A DNA stretch of 27,181 bases from a virus. Numbering within the stretch: position 1 is the stretch's first letter; every line of letters starts with the position of its first letter. The notes under the pieces are model-generated. The model saw only the letters and a program-made list of their open reading frames with translations, was not told where the DNA came from and made no database searches. Shown piece by piece: positions 14,803-23,043 of the stretch. The translations under genes and the position numbers were made by a program. The stretch is taken from IMG/VR virus record IMGVR_UViG_3300048925_000317, positions 1 through 27,181 of that record; one strand, 5' to 3'.

Positions 14803-15266
14803 TCAGTGAACTCCTCAGGTCCAATAGATTTCAGGGGTGCGCCATCGCCCAGCTCCGTGTCTTCCACCACCATGGACTGGGCTGTAAAGTCCACGGCGTA
14901 CTGCCAGATTCCAGCAACCTCGCCCAGGAACTTGTCCGAGGCGATATGGGTCTTTCGGCAGTCTGGTGCCCGCCAACCCAGCAATGCACGGCGCACGCCA
15001 TCCACTACGTCAACGGCACCACCACGGCCATTCAATTGCCGCATCAGCACCGTGACCGTGAGGCGCAGGCCACGCGGCTGGGTGACAAAGCCAGCGTCCT
15101 TGGTGGCTTCGTAGCGGCTGCCGGAATAGCTCACAAGCAAAGCACCACGTGGGTGATTCAGGCGGTAATCGGCGGCTTTCTCTGGGAAGTACTCCACAGC
15201 CAGAAAGGGCAGCTTGACCTTGAGCTGCTGCACCACGGCATCAATGATTTCGTTCGTGCTGGCCAT
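14799..15266 (-). CDS. Mu gp37-like protein (DUF1834)
   Basis: A 155-residue protein of the DUF1834 family: an N-terminal helix (STNEIIDAVVQQLKVKLPF), a PRGALLVSYSGSRYE motif and an RLTVTVLMRQLNGRGGAVDVVDGVRRALLGW region. In Mu-like phages it lies between gp36 and the sheath and is thought to act in joining head and tail or completing the tail. It starts 7 bases after the gp36-like stop and overlaps the following gene by 4 bases. Confidence 0.9.
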   Translation of the reverse strand: MASTNEIIDAVVQQLKVKLPFLAVEYFPEKAADYRLNHPRGALLVSYSGSRYEATKDAGFVTQPRGLRLTVTVLMRQLNGRGGAVDVVDGVRRALLGWRAPDCRKTHIASDKFLGEVAGIWQYAVDFTAQSMVVEDTELGDGAPLKSIGPEEFTE

Positions 15267-15273
15267 GGGCGTC

Positions 15274-15711
15274 TCAGCTAAAGCGGTCCAGCAAGCTGGT
15301 GCTGAAGCGCGGTGGGCGCGACCGTACTCTCATCTCTCCGGGCTCCGGGGCTGCAGGCCCGGCGCTTTCGCCAATGGTCAGCAGCCCATCGCGCACCTGC
15401 TCCAGCATCTTCAGTGCCGCCTTGTAGGTGCGTGTCACAGCATCCGGTAGCTCACTGCCCTCTGGCCGACGCGCGTACAGCCAGTGCCGCGCCAGGTTGA
15501 CCGACATGTCCTTGACAACAGTGGGCACCGGCAGCAGCGGCAGGTTGTAGCGGCCACGCAAATGCGCATCCACCAGCTCATGCGCCTGGCGCAATGCCTC
15601 GTCCACCACTGTCTGGTTCACGACCACAGCAGCGGGGTCGTCGTTGGACAGCCAGATCAGCGTTTGCTGGGGAATGGCCAGTTGCAGGTCGGACAGGGAG
15701 CAGTAACCCAT
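15274..15711 (-). CDS. Mu gp36-like head-tail connector protein (DUF1320)
   Basis: A 145-residue protein with the DUF1320 plan: MGYCSLSDLQLAIPQQTLIWLSND, then VDEALRQAHELVDAHLRGRYNLPL and VKDMSVNLARHWLYARR. It resembles head-completion adaptor proteins and should sit below the portal. The start at 15711 was chosen because it overlaps the preceding stop as TGATG; an earlier in-frame start lies inside the decoration gene and gives an implausible peptide. Confidence 0.92.
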   Translation of the reverse strand: MGYCSLSDLQLAIPQQTLIWLSNDDPAAVVVNQTVVDEALRQAHELVDAHLRGRYNLPLLPVPTVVKDMSVNLARHWLYARRPEGSELPDAVTRTYKAALKMLEQVRDGLLTIGESAGPAAPEPGEMRVRSRPPRFSTSLLDRFS

Positions 15712-16043
15712 CAGATGCCCCGAGCCACGCGAATCACATCGCCAGCAGCCGTGGCAGCGTCCATGGCCCAGCCATTGCTGATGCCCGTGGTCTTGGCCAC
15801 CGCGCAACCATTGGCATCGGACTCCACCTCAGCGCCCACGGTGATGGGGCCAGCGGCTTCGACCAGGAGGGCCCCGGCCATGTTCACGGGGGCTTGCTCC
15901 CCCACACTGGTGGTGGCCTCACAAGTGCCCAAGGCCTTGGCACCGGCGGTGCATACACCGCCGTTAAAACCCACCAGGCGCATGCGGCTGAGTGCCGCAG
16001 TAGCCAGGATGGATGTGGTCAACAGAACTTGCTGGGTCTTCAT
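15711..16043 (-). CDS. Capsid decoration protein (DUF2190-like)
   Basis: A 110-residue alanine-, glycine- and threonine-rich protein with the look of DUF2190 capsid cement proteins: a turn-rich beta pattern with GALLVEAAGPITVGAEVESDANGCA and a GDVIRVARGI end. It would bind the outside of the capsid to stabilise it. Overlaps at both ends (ATGA before, TGATG after) show coupling. Mu itself has no such gene at this place. Confidence 0.8.
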   Translation of the reverse strand: MKTQQVLLTTSILATAALSRMRLVGFNGGVCTAGAKALGTCEATTSVGEQAPVNMAGALLVEAAGPITVGAEVESDANGCAVAKTTGISNGWAMDAATAAGDVIRVARGI

Positions 16044-16339
16044 GCTTTTTCTCCGGTCTTGGCCTTACGACCTCGGGCATTAACTGCCTTGGGTGCAGCG
16101 GCTGGGGTATCAGTCGCAGATTGGGGTGCTGCATTCGCAGAGGCAGCCTCGACCACCGGTGCTTGCACGGTCGTCTGCGCAGCTGGGGCAGTCGCACGGG
16201 GCTGTACAGGGTCCAGCGATACGTGGTCCTGCAGTGCCTCGGCTTCTTCGTCCGTCAGCGAAACAGGCTCGCCAACATCAAAGAATCGGCCGTTGTGCCG
16301 GATCGGCGTAGTGCCGACCCGATAGCTAAGCTTTTCCAT
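16040..16339 (-). CDS. Small protein downstream of the capsid gene, Mu gp35-position
   Basis: A 99-residue protein with a conserved-looking first third (YRVGTTPIRHNGRFFDVGEPVSLTDEEAEAL) and a long alanine-, proline- and glutamine-rich, probably unfolded tail ending in basic residues (NARGRKAKTGEKA). Similar small proteins follow the capsid gene in Mu-like and related phages; the function is unknown. It begins 14 bases after the capsid stop and overlaps the decoration gene by 4 bases. Confidence 0.8.
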   Translation of the reverse strand: MEKLSYRVGTTPIRHNGRFFDVGEPVSLTDEEAEALQDHVSLDPVQPRATAPAAQTTVQAPVVEAASANAAPQSATDTPAAAPKAVNARGRKAKTGEKA

Positions 16340-16353
16340 CGGGCTGCTCCTGG

Positions 16354-17274
16354 TCAGGCGTTGGTGTCGCCAATCAGGAAGCCGGCTTCGGCGCCCAGCA
16401 GGTAGGGGCGGAAGATGTCGGTGTTGCGCACCAGTTCCACCTTGCCGTCCTCGGTGCGGGTGTCAACCACCGGCTGGCCACGCTTGCGCAGGGTGTAGCC
16501 AAAGCTGGGTTCAAACTCGCTGCGCTGCTCCGCTTTGTTCTGCGGCACATAGGCCAGGACGATGTTGTCGCCCCAGATGTCGCTGGTTGCGCCACGGTCG
16601 TCGGCCTTGATGGCCTTGCCCACCACGATGTTTTCGATCTCGAAAATTTCGCGCAGATCAGCCAGTTGCACCAGGCGGGAGCGGTCATCGCTCAGGATGG
16701 CCTTGAGCTGGGGGTGGCGCTTGAGCGCACGCCAGGCCGACTTGCCGATCACCATGGTGTTGGGATCACGGGCAATCTTGGCGCTGACTGCGTCCTTGGC
16801 ATCGTCCACCACGCCTTCAGGGTCGCTGTCCTTGTGGGTGAACTGGCTGGTGCCGCTCAGGATCAGCTTGTTGCCCGCACCGTAGCTGGCTGGGTTCTGC
16901 ACCATGGCCGCCACCATGGCCTCGTGGCGCAGGCGGATGGCTTCCGTCACCGTGTTGACGGCCAGGCGCTGCAGCGGGAAGGCGCTTTCTGCCGCTTCAC
17001 GGTAGTCGATCGGGTATTCCAGGTCATGCTCATCCAGGACCACGTCCACGCTGCCGATGTCTTCGGGGTTGATGCGGTTGGACCTGGCGCGCAGCGCGCG
17101 CTCGGTCTGGTACAGCTTGAAGGCTTCCTTGCCGAATTTCGGAATCTTGCCGCCTTCCTTGTCGGTATAGACAAAGGGCATCAGGACCTCGGCCACCAAC
17201 TGGGCGTTGGAATAGCCAATGGCCAGGCTGGTCAGGATAGGGTCAACGACCCGCAGGTTAGAGAGGCGTCCCAT
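16354..17274 (-). CDS. Major capsid protein
   Basis: A 306-residue protein in the capsid position, between protease/scaffold and the connector genes. It has a mixed alpha/beta sequence with no signal peptide, an N-terminal LSNLRVVDPILTSLAIGYSNAQL region, KDAVSAKIARDPNTMVIGKSAW in the middle, and a C-terminal EPSFGYTLRKRGQPVVDTRTEDGKVELVRNTD segment common to HK97-fold phage capsid proteins. It does not obviously look like the Mu gpT sequence family, so its family within the HK97 fold is uncertain. AAGGAG lies 10 bases before the ATG. It starts 19 bases after the scaffold stop. Confidence 0.85.
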   Translation of the reverse strand: MGRLSNLRVVDPILTSLAIGYSNAQLVAEVLMPFVYTDKEGGKIPKFGKEAFKLYQTERALRARSNRINPEDIGSVDVVLDEHDLEYPIDYREAAESAFPLQRLAVNTVTEAIRLRHEAMVAAMVQNPASYGAGNKLILSGTSQFTHKDSDPEGVVDDAKDAVSAKIARDPNTMVIGKSAWRALKRHPQLKAILSDDRSRLVQLADLREIFEIENIVVGKAIKADDRGATSDIWGDNIVLAYVPQNKAEQRSEFEPSFGYTLRKRGQPVVDTRTEDGKVELVRNTDIFRPYLLGAEAGFLIGDTNA

Positions 17275-17293
17275 GTTTGTGGTGCTCCTTGGG

Positions 17294-17764
17294 TTACTTC
17301 ATGACGTGGGTAGCGGCCGTGGCGTAGTCCACGCCGTGGGTCTGCATGTGCTGACGGATCTCGCGGTCCTTGGCCAGGCGGCCCTGGTCCACGTTCTCGC
17401 CAAAATCCACCGTGCCGGTAGCCGCAGCCTGGCCCGCCTTGTCCTTGGTGGCGTGCTCGCCAAAGTCCACAACCTTGGGCAAATCGCTCAAAAAGGCCTT
17501 GAAAGCCGTGGCCAGAGGCTGCTTGGCGTCGCCTTCGCCGAACTCCAGCGTGGTGTTGGCCTCGCTGAAGTCCAGAAAGGCCACCACGGCTGCCTGGTGC
17601 TTGGGGGCCAAGGTGCCGCCACTGATCAATCCCTCGGCAAAACTGACGTTTTGCGTATGGCGCTTGGTGGCCTGCTCGGCTTCACGCTGGGCCTGGGCAT
17701 CGGCCAGCTGCTGCTTGAGCTGGGTGTTTTCGGCCGTCAAAGCAGCCGCTTCTTGCTCGTTCAC
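17294..17764 (-). CDS. Nested scaffold protein (Mu Z-like), internal in-frame start
   Basis: Inside the protease gene a GTG at 17762-17764 is preceded by AGGAG (17771-17775) with 6 bases between. It lies exactly where the protease linker ends and the helical region begins (NEQEAAALTAENTQLKQQL). The 156-residue product would be the scaffold without protease, as Mu gene Z is nested in gene I. The first residues form a heptad coiled coil. Seen directly: the ribosome binding site and start; inferred: use of the start. Confidence 0.65.
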   Translation of the reverse strand: MNEQEAAALTAENTQLKQQLADAQAQREAEQATKRHTQNVSFAEGLISGGTLAPKHQAAVVAFLDFSEANTTLEFGEGDAKQPLATAFKAFLSDLPKVVDFGEHATKDKAGQAAATGTVDFGENVDQGRLAKDREIRQHMQTHGVDYATAATHVMK

Positions 17765-18418
17765 ATGGTTCTCCTGGGAGGGTTCTGCGGTGGACGCGAC
17801 CGCAGGCGCTTGAGAGGTTTCCGCAAAGGCAACGCGGAGCGCGGTGTCGGCCGGCTGCTGCGCTGCTTCGCGGATGGATTCGATTTGCCAGTCCGGTACG
17901 ACCTGGTCGGCGGCTTCCTGGCCAAACTTGGTCAGCAGCCATTCGCGCATGCGGCGCCACAATCCGGCATTCACGTCGTGGCCCCAATCGCCAAACTCGA
18001 CCACACCGTCTTCCTGCTCTGCAAACGAGACTTCGCGCAAGCCCTTCACAGCGGGCGGGAGCGCGCCCAGAAAGCCCACATGACGCAGGTAATACACGCC
18101 AGGCACAGGGTTGTTGGGGGCGTCAGGGGTGTAGAAGGAGGCGCTGATCTTCTTGAAGCTGCCCTTGTCCACCAACTCGGCAAACTGGGCGTCAACCTGC
18201 TGGGGCTCCGCGCTCAGCCCGTCCTTGCCTGCAGACAGTGACTTGACCCAGCCATAAGCCGGACCGTCATGCTTGGGATGGCCAATGACCAGCGGTGCTT
18301 CATGCAATGCAGGGTCATAGGCCTGCGCGCATGCAGCCAGGTCGGATTCGCTGAAGTCCAGCGTGGCACCAGACATAGCAGTCTGGCGGCCGGGTTTGAA
18401 GATGTGCAGGGAGGGCAT
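17294..18418 (-). CDS. Mu I-like head maturation protease with scaffold domain
   Basis: A 374-residue protein of the Mu-like protease family. The protease half includes APLVIGHPKHDGPAYGWVKSL (about residues 40-60) and SFKKISASFYTPDAPNN. Residues about 219-374 are a glutamine-, alanine- and lysine-rich helical scaffold. As in Mu gene I, the protease should cut scaffold and capsid proteins after prohead assembly. The ATG at 18418 lies within the repeated element 18415-18468 and has no clear Shine-Dalgarno sequence, so translation may depend on a short leader. A second internal start gives the scaffold alone. Confidence 0.9.
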   Translation of the reverse strand: MPSLHIFKPGRQTAMSGATLDFSESDLAACAQAYDPALHEAPLVIGHPKHDGPAYGWVKSLSAGKDGLSAEPQQVDAQFAELVDKGSFKKISASFYTPDAPNNPVPGVYYLRHVGFLGALPPAVKGLREVSFAEQEDGVVEFGDWGHDVNAGLWRRMREWLLTKFGQEAADQVVPDWQIESIREAAQQPADTALRVAFAETSQAPAVASTAEPSQENHVNEQEAAALTAENTQLKQQLADAQAQREAEQATKRHTQNVSFAEGLISGGTLAPKHQAAVVAFLDFSEANTTLEFGEGDAKQPLATAFKAFLSDLPKVVDFGEHATKDKAGQAAATGTVDFGENVDQGRLAKDREIRQHMQTHGVDYATAATHVMK

Positions 18419-18468
18419 GCCGCCATGGTCGGCAGCAGCGGGGCGCGGGTCTTTTAATCTTGTTTAGA
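18415..18468 (-). repeat. 54-bp repeated element, copy before the protease/capsid block
   Basis: This copy shares with 26391-26444 the 19-mer GCATGCCGCCATGGTCGGC (18415-18433), then at identical spacing GGGTCTTTTAATC (18447-18459) and GTTTAGA (18462-18468); 43 of 54 bases agree. The 19-mer contains an imperfect palindrome, GCCGCCATGGTCGGC. The element overlaps the start of the protease gene. Placement before two late gene blocks suggests a late promoter or operator. Confidence 0.7.
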
Positions 18469-18492
18469 TACTGCGACAGCCCCTGATACGGG

Positions 18493-18554
18493 CCTGCATG
18501 CGGATGTGCAGGTTGCCCAGGCCTGCCAGCAAGCCCAAGCACCCCTTTATAAAG
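18493..18554 (-). promoter_or_regulatory. Leader region with hairpin and CTTTATAAAG palindrome
   Basis: In the 217-base gap between the G-like gene and the protease gene, CCTGCA/TGCAGG (18493-18498/18507-18512) forms a 6-bp hairpin and CTTTATAAAG (18545-18554) is a 10-bp palindrome that contains a -10-like TATAAA. No good -35 box lies 17 bases before it, as would be expected of an activator-dependent late promoter. Role uncertain. Confidence 0.3.
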
Positions 18555-18635
18555 CCCACAGTGCGCCGATCGCGTTGCGCCGGCATCCTTGCGCACCCCG
18601 GGCGCCCACGATGCGTCAGCAGCCCGATTTTGCAA

Positions 18636-19115
18636 TCAGCGCTGTGCAGCGCTGCGCAAGTGCCGCATCACGGTGTCCAACACCTCGTCACCGGCCTCTG
18701 GCTGCAGCTTGCCATCCTCATCCACAGGCAAGTAGGGCCGCGCCGGAATTTCCACCTTCTGCCCACGCCCGGCCATGCCGCCGAACTGCTGGATGCGGGC
18801 GTATGCCAGGTTGGAGCCAATGACCGCATGGTTGCCGCCGTAGTCTGTCGTCACCGAGCTGGCCAACTGGCCACTGTCCTGGAGGATACGGAATCCGCCT
18901 TCGCTCTTTCCCTTGGCCGCTTTGGTGCGGTTGGCCAGGGTGACGTCAGCCAAAGGCTTCCAGCGCGGCTGGCCCTCGGCTTCGAAGTTGTCATCCGTGA
19001 TCAGTGCCAAGGCTCCGGCAATCTTGCGCATTGCGGGTGTCAAGTCGCCGCCGGCGCTCTGCAGCTGATTTAACGCTTGGCGAACCTGGCTGTCGTTCAG
19101 AGTGATATAGCTCAT
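18636..19115 (-). CDS. Virion morphogenesis protein (Mu gpG-like)
   Basis: A 159-residue protein of the gpG/phage virion morphogenesis family (related to P2 gpS tail completion proteins). Marks are AGALALITDDNFEAEGQPRWKPLADVTLANR, a GRILQDSGQL-type motif (here FRILQDSGQLASSVTTDYG) and AYARIQQFGG followed by IPARPYLPV. It joins or completes the tail at the head end. It overlaps the F-like stop as ATGA and is the last gene before the 217-base gap. Confidence 0.92.
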   Translation of the reverse strand: MSYITLNDSQVRQALNQLQSAGGDLTPAMRKIAGALALITDDNFEAEGQPRWKPLADVTLANRTKAAKGKSEGGFRILQDSGQLASSVTTDYGGNHAVIGSNLAYARIQQFGGMAGRGQKVEIPARPYLPVDEDGKLQPEAGDEVLDTVMRHLRSAAQR

Positions 19116-19948
19116 CGCAGCTCCCTGCCGGCCAGGTCAGCCAAAGGCCCCGAGTAGCGCGACAGGTCAGGGGCCCAGCTGGCCGCGCCGGGGTTGTAGC
19201 TCCAGCCCACATCAGGAGACACAGTGATTTCCTTGCGGGTCACCGGGTCCACGGCCCGGAACGTGGCCACCTCGCGCTCTTCACCGATGCGCACGAGGCG
19301 CATGGCGGTGCCCAGCTTGCCGGCAGACGATTCCGCCACCAGGCCCCGGCGCTGCAGGTTGCTACCCGACAGCGCTTTAACGCGGCAGCGGCAGCCCCAG
19401 CCGTTCGGTGGGTAGAACGCGCCCCAGAAAGGGTCGTCGTAGCGGAGCACCTTGCCATTCATAGCACGATGGCTGGGCCGGGTTTTTCCATCCAGGATGG
19501 CGATGTACTGCCAGTAGGGCCGATCGTCGGCATTCTCCAGCTGCTCCTGAAAGCGGCCGGCCTGGTAGGCGGTCTGGATGTTGGTGCGGTAGATGGTCTT
19601 CAGTCGCCAGGGGCTGCCCAACTGCACTAGGTCAACTTCACCCGTCACCTCGTTGGTGACCTCCTGCTTACCCCACCAGCCTTTGGCATGCAGCACCGGG
19701 GTCAGCTCTTTTTCAAACCATGCAAGCGTCTTGCCATCTTGCAGGGCCTTCTCCACGGCGTCGCGGATGTCTTGCAGGATGTCCAGTCGCGAGGCCTTTG
19801 CCACGGTGAAAGCCTGGGCTTGAGCGTCTTGCCACAGCTCTTCCCAGTCCCAGGTGATGGCGAAGCCCTTGCTGCGCATGTACTCCACCGCCTGCTTGGG
19901 CGGCAAGGTCATGCAGTAGGCCAGGTCGATGGCGTCAGTCGATGGCAT
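19112..19948 (-). CDS. Mu F-like head morphogenesis protein
   Basis: A 278-residue protein with the phage Mu F domain in its C-terminal half: TIYRTNIQTAYQAGRF, then YWQYIAILDGKTRPSHRAMNGKV and the cysteine-containing PPNGWGCRCRV motif. It is a minor head protein near the portal. The start at 19948 is chosen for GGGGA 8 bases upstream; it overlaps the portal gene by 14 bases. Order portal-F-G is that of Mu. Confidence 0.94.
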   Translation of the reverse strand: MPSTDAIDLAYCMTLPPKQAVEYMRSKGFAITWDWEELWQDAQAQAFTVAKASRLDILQDIRDAVEKALQDGKTLAWFEKELTPVLHAKGWWGKQEVTNEVTGEVDLVQLGSPWRLKTIYRTNIQTAYQAGRFQEQLENADDRPYWQYIAILDGKTRPSHRAMNGKVLRYDDPFWGAFYPPNGWGCRCRVKALSGSNLQRRGLVAESSAGKLGTAMRLVRIGEEREVATFRAVDPVTRKEITVSPDVGWSYNPGAASWAPDLSRYSGPLADLAGRELR

Positions 19949-21437
19949 GCACACGTCCCCACAGGTTGGCCACAAACAGCATGCGCGCCAGGCGCTCTTG
20001 CAAGCCGCGCGCATCCATCTTGGGGTAAAGCTCAGCCAGCTTGCCTAGCAGCACATCAGGAGCCGCCCCTTGCCGCACCAGGGCCAGCAGCGGTGCCAGC
20101 AGGGTCTGGGCATCTGCATTCAGTGCGTCTGCACTGATGGCGTCCATGGCAGCGTCCAGGGCATCCTGGTCGAGGGCCTCTTCGTCCGCCTCGGCAAAGT
20201 CCACCGGCAAGGTGGGTGCCGCAGGCACGGTGGCAGGTGAGGCTTCCTCCACCAGGTCGCCAGGCTGCAGGTCATATTGGCGCTGGAAGTACGCAATGGT
20301 GAACTTGGCCCCGGCCTTGGTGAGCGTTTCGTCGCGCTCGGCCAGCACCTTGTCCACTTCCTCCTGCTCCCACATGTCAAACACTGGGCGGTCCACATCG
20401 CCGAAGTTCAGGTCGCAGGTCCAGCGGATCAGCTCATTGATGGTTGCACTGACGATGGAAGCATCCCCATCGCGGATGTCCTTTGTCACTTCCAGGCCAG
20501 CCTGGGCGCTGGCCTTGTTCGCGTTGGCCTCGGTGGTCTGGTTCTGCCCCAACAGCGCGATCGACACTTCAGAGCGGCAAAAGTGCAGCAGGCGCTCGTA
20601 GACATCCGCGCTGCCCGTCTTGCCGGCCGCTTCCTTGATGTCGATGCTGGAATCGTCGGGAATCACCGCAATGGCGTCCTGCACCATAGCCTCCAGGCTG
20701 TCCAGCAGCTTGTCGGTCTCGCTGTCCGGGGTGCCGCGTGGGTGCTTGCCGATCACCCAGGGACTGCCGTACTTCTCGGTGAACTGTACCCAGAACTTGA
20801 GCCCGCCTTTCTTGAACGTGGTGGGCCAGAAGCACATGGAGAGGTCGGCAAAGCCATAAGGGTTGTCGTAGCTGGCGTCCTGGCGTGCTACCAGGAACTT
20901 GCGCTCCGGCACGTCTTCGCCCTGGGCCAACGCCTGGCGCGACCGAAAGCGCAGCTTGTTGTCGGTGCCGTACAGGAACCAGTCGGCCGGCTTGCCCACA
21001 ACGTCCACCGGCACGATATAGCTACCCACCTTGCCCCAGATCACCTCAAGTGGCTGGTAGCCGAACATGGGCGCATCCAGCGCTTCGGTGATCACGCGGT
21101 GCATGTCCAAGTCGGCCAGCATGTTTTCGATCGACTTGGCCACGCGGCTTTTGGCCTTGTCGCGGTCCAGCCCCCACTCAAGGGCCTTGACCGCGCTCTT
21201 GCGGCGGCGCACACAGCCGCCCACATGGGGGTCAGACCGCAGCTCCTTGTAGACCGTGATGTCCCGGCCCAGGGCCTTGAGCACCCGATCGGGGTTGGGC
21301 AAATACATGCCCAGGCTGGCAAAGTCCGGGCTGCGGTCGCGGGTGGCAATCTCGGCAGACAGCGAGCCCTTGGAGGACTCGCCAAACGCGACAAACTGGG
21401 TTGGGCTCACATAGATGCCCCGTGCTTTGCTGTTCAT
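19935..21437 (-). CDS. Portal protein (DUF935, Mu gp29-like)
   Basis: A 500-residue portal of the DUF935 family, the dodecameric ring through which DNA is packaged. Recognisable parts include YLPNPDRVLKALGRDITVYKEL, DPHVGGCVRRRKSAVKALEW, DAPMFGYQPLEVIW and the SEVSIALLGQNQTTEANANKAS segment. The C-terminal 100 residues are acidic and alanine-rich. The start at 21437 forms an ATGA overlap with the terminase stop; the open frame continues upstream only as an implausible arginine/glycine-rich peptide inside the terminase gene. Confidence 0.95.
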   Translation of the reverse strand: MNSKARGIYVSPTQFVAFGESSKGSLSAEIATRDRSPDFASLGMYLPNPDRVLKALGRDITVYKELRSDPHVGGCVRRRKSAVKALEWGLDRDKAKSRVAKSIENMLADLDMHRVITEALDAPMFGYQPLEVIWGKVGSYIVPVDVVGKPADWFLYGTDNKLRFRSRQALAQGEDVPERKFLVARQDASYDNPYGFADLSMCFWPTTFKKGGLKFWVQFTEKYGSPWVIGKHPRGTPDSETDKLLDSLEAMVQDAIAVIPDDSSIDIKEAAGKTGSADVYERLLHFCRSEVSIALLGQNQTTEANANKASAQAGLEVTKDIRDGDASIVSATINELIRWTCDLNFGDVDRPVFDMWEQEEVDKVLAERDETLTKAGAKFTIAYFQRQYDLQPGDLVEEASPATVPAAPTLPVDFAEADEEALDQDALDAAMDAISADALNADAQTLLAPLLALVRQGAAPDVLLGKLAELYPKMDARGLQERLARMLFVANLWGRVHAID

Positions 21438-23041
21438 TGAAATGCCTCGGTAATGCGGGTGCCTGTCCGGCGGCGGCGGGATTTGGCGATGACCGGCCCT
21501 TTGTTCAGCTCCCGGCTGGCGTAGTGCGCCAGGGCCAAGGCGACGGCCATATCCCCGTGGCGCTTGCCCTTGTCGGCGCCCGTGGTACGGGTTTCTGGAA
21601 TGCGCGGCACACCCTTGATGACTTCGACCAGGCGCAGATCGCCCAACACATCGGCATGCTTGGGCAGCTCGTCCAGCGTGCCGTCTTCCAGGGCAGCTTT
21701 GACGGGCGGCATGTTCTCCCGGTACCACGCCTCGGTCAGCATCACTTGCTGGATACGGCTGGCACCAAATTTCTGCATGGCACGCTCAGCCAGGTACTGG
21801 CCATTGCCGCGGGCATCGAAGGCCCCGCCCCGAAAGCGCGGCAGTCGCTCCAGCAGATAGATGCAGATTTGCTCCTGCTGCTGGAACGGCACATTGCGCA
21901 GCTCCAGGATGAAGGGCACCGTCAGCCGCAGGTTCTCGCGCTGGATCAACGGCACATGAACCGACAAGTCGCCCGTGCGGCCAAAGTCTTCCCCGTTGTA
22001 GCTGATGGCATCCTGGGGCAGCTTGTCCAGCAAGGGTTTGAGCTGCTCCTCGATCCAGGTTTGGCACTCTGCCTGGCGAACGTGGTCAGGCAGCACTTCA
22101 AAGCCCGGCTCGCACTCCCAGCGAATGATGGGCGTGTCGGGCGACATGCGTAGTTCAATCAGCGCACGGCTGAGCCAAGCACCCCCGCTGTTCTTGGGCA
22201 CGCAACCGTACTCTTCCTCGGCGCTTTCGATGTTCGGCGCGTTCTTGTACAGGTCGTCGCGCCACTTTTTCTCGGCCTCGGGACTCCAGTTTTGGCCTGT
22301 CACATAACAAATGCGCTGGTACAGGCCATCGGCAATGGCGTCGTCTAGGGTGATGCGGTGGACGCTGTAGTCCTTTTTGCCCTCACGGGCGTCCTTGATG
22401 TAGTCGTTGAACGGGTTGTCCACACCGTTGTGGGTGCTGATCAGGCGGACCTTGTTGCCCCACATGGTCAGGGCCAGTGCGGCCTTGAGCAGCTCTTCCA
22501 GCGATTCATGGAAAGCAGCTTCGTCAATTACTACGTCACCCTGCAGGCCGCGCAGATTGGATGGCCGGCTGGACAGGGCCTGGATCTTGAATCCCGACTT
22601 GGGGAAGCGGATCATGTAGGTGAGGATTTCTTCCTGCTTGCCTTCGTCCCAGAACGTCTGCTCGTACACATCGGCCTGGGCCAGCTCGTTGAATGCCTTG
22701 GCAAACAGAGCACAGGCGGCGATGTATTCCAGCGCCATTTCCTTCTTGCTGCCCACATAGAAAGTGTTGCAGCCCTGGCGGCGGCGTGGGCGGGCGGCCT
22801 TGACCACGTTGCGCCCAGCTTCTGCCCAGGTCAGACCCGTGCGGCGGCTTTTCTCCGCAATCATGATTTGGGACTCGTCCTCAAACCAGCGCTGCTGATA
22901 CGGCAGGAACACGGCTTCTTCGGCGGGGATCGCGGCACCCACCTCCTGCGGCACCACCACGCCCGCCAGCTCCATCTCCTCAGCAAGGTCTATCTTGCGG
23001 GGGGCGCCTACGGGCTTCAGCGGCGGTTCTTTGCTGGCCAT
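21434..23041 (-). CDS. Terminase large subunit (Mu gp28-like)
   Basis: A 535-residue packaging motor. The ATPase has a Walker A-like EKSRRTGLTW (about residues 63-72) and a Walker B GDVVIDEAAF with the catalytic DE at about 173-174. The nuclease half includes DFGRTGDLSVHVP and FDARGNGQYLAERAMQKFG with its metal-binding acidic residues, and ends near HGDMAVALALAHYAS. The ATG at 23041 is preferred over GTG 23047 since AAGGGG lies 5 bases before it. For a Mu-type phage the motor should package host-flanked integrated copies by the headful. Confidence 0.96.
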   Translation of the reverse strand: MASKEPPLKPVGAPRKIDLAEEMELAGVVVPQEVGAAIPAEEAVFLPYQQRWFEDESQIMIAEKSRRTGLTWAEAGRNVVKAARPRRRQGCNTFYVGSKKEMALEYIAACALFAKAFNELAQADVYEQTFWDEGKQEEILTYMIRFPKSGFKIQALSSRPSNLRGLQGDVVIDEAAFHESLEELLKAALALTMWGNKVRLISTHNGVDNPFNDYIKDAREGKKDYSVHRITLDDAIADGLYQRICYVTGQNWSPEAEKKWRDDLYKNAPNIESAEEEYGCVPKNSGGAWLSRALIELRMSPDTPIIRWECEPGFEVLPDHVRQAECQTWIEEQLKPLLDKLPQDAISYNGEDFGRTGDLSVHVPLIQRENLRLTVPFILELRNVPFQQQEQICIYLLERLPRFRGGAFDARGNGQYLAERAMQKFGASRIQQVMLTEAWYRENMPPVKAALEDGTLDELPKHADVLGDLRLVEVIKGVPRIPETRTTGADKGKRHGDMAVALALAHYASRELNKGPVIAKSRRRRTGTRITEAFQ

Positions 23042-23043
23042 GC

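Noticed and set aside
18419-18635. P2-type Ogr site (TGT-N12-ACA) in the leader of the protease gene
   Set aside because: No TGT-N12-ACA dyad was seen near the candidate starts here or before the lysis genes, so P2-type late promoters are not supported.
20277-21440. Long plus-strand open frame (387 codons) over the portal gene
   Set aside because: Antisense shadow of the DUF935 portal; composition is that of a reversed coding frame.
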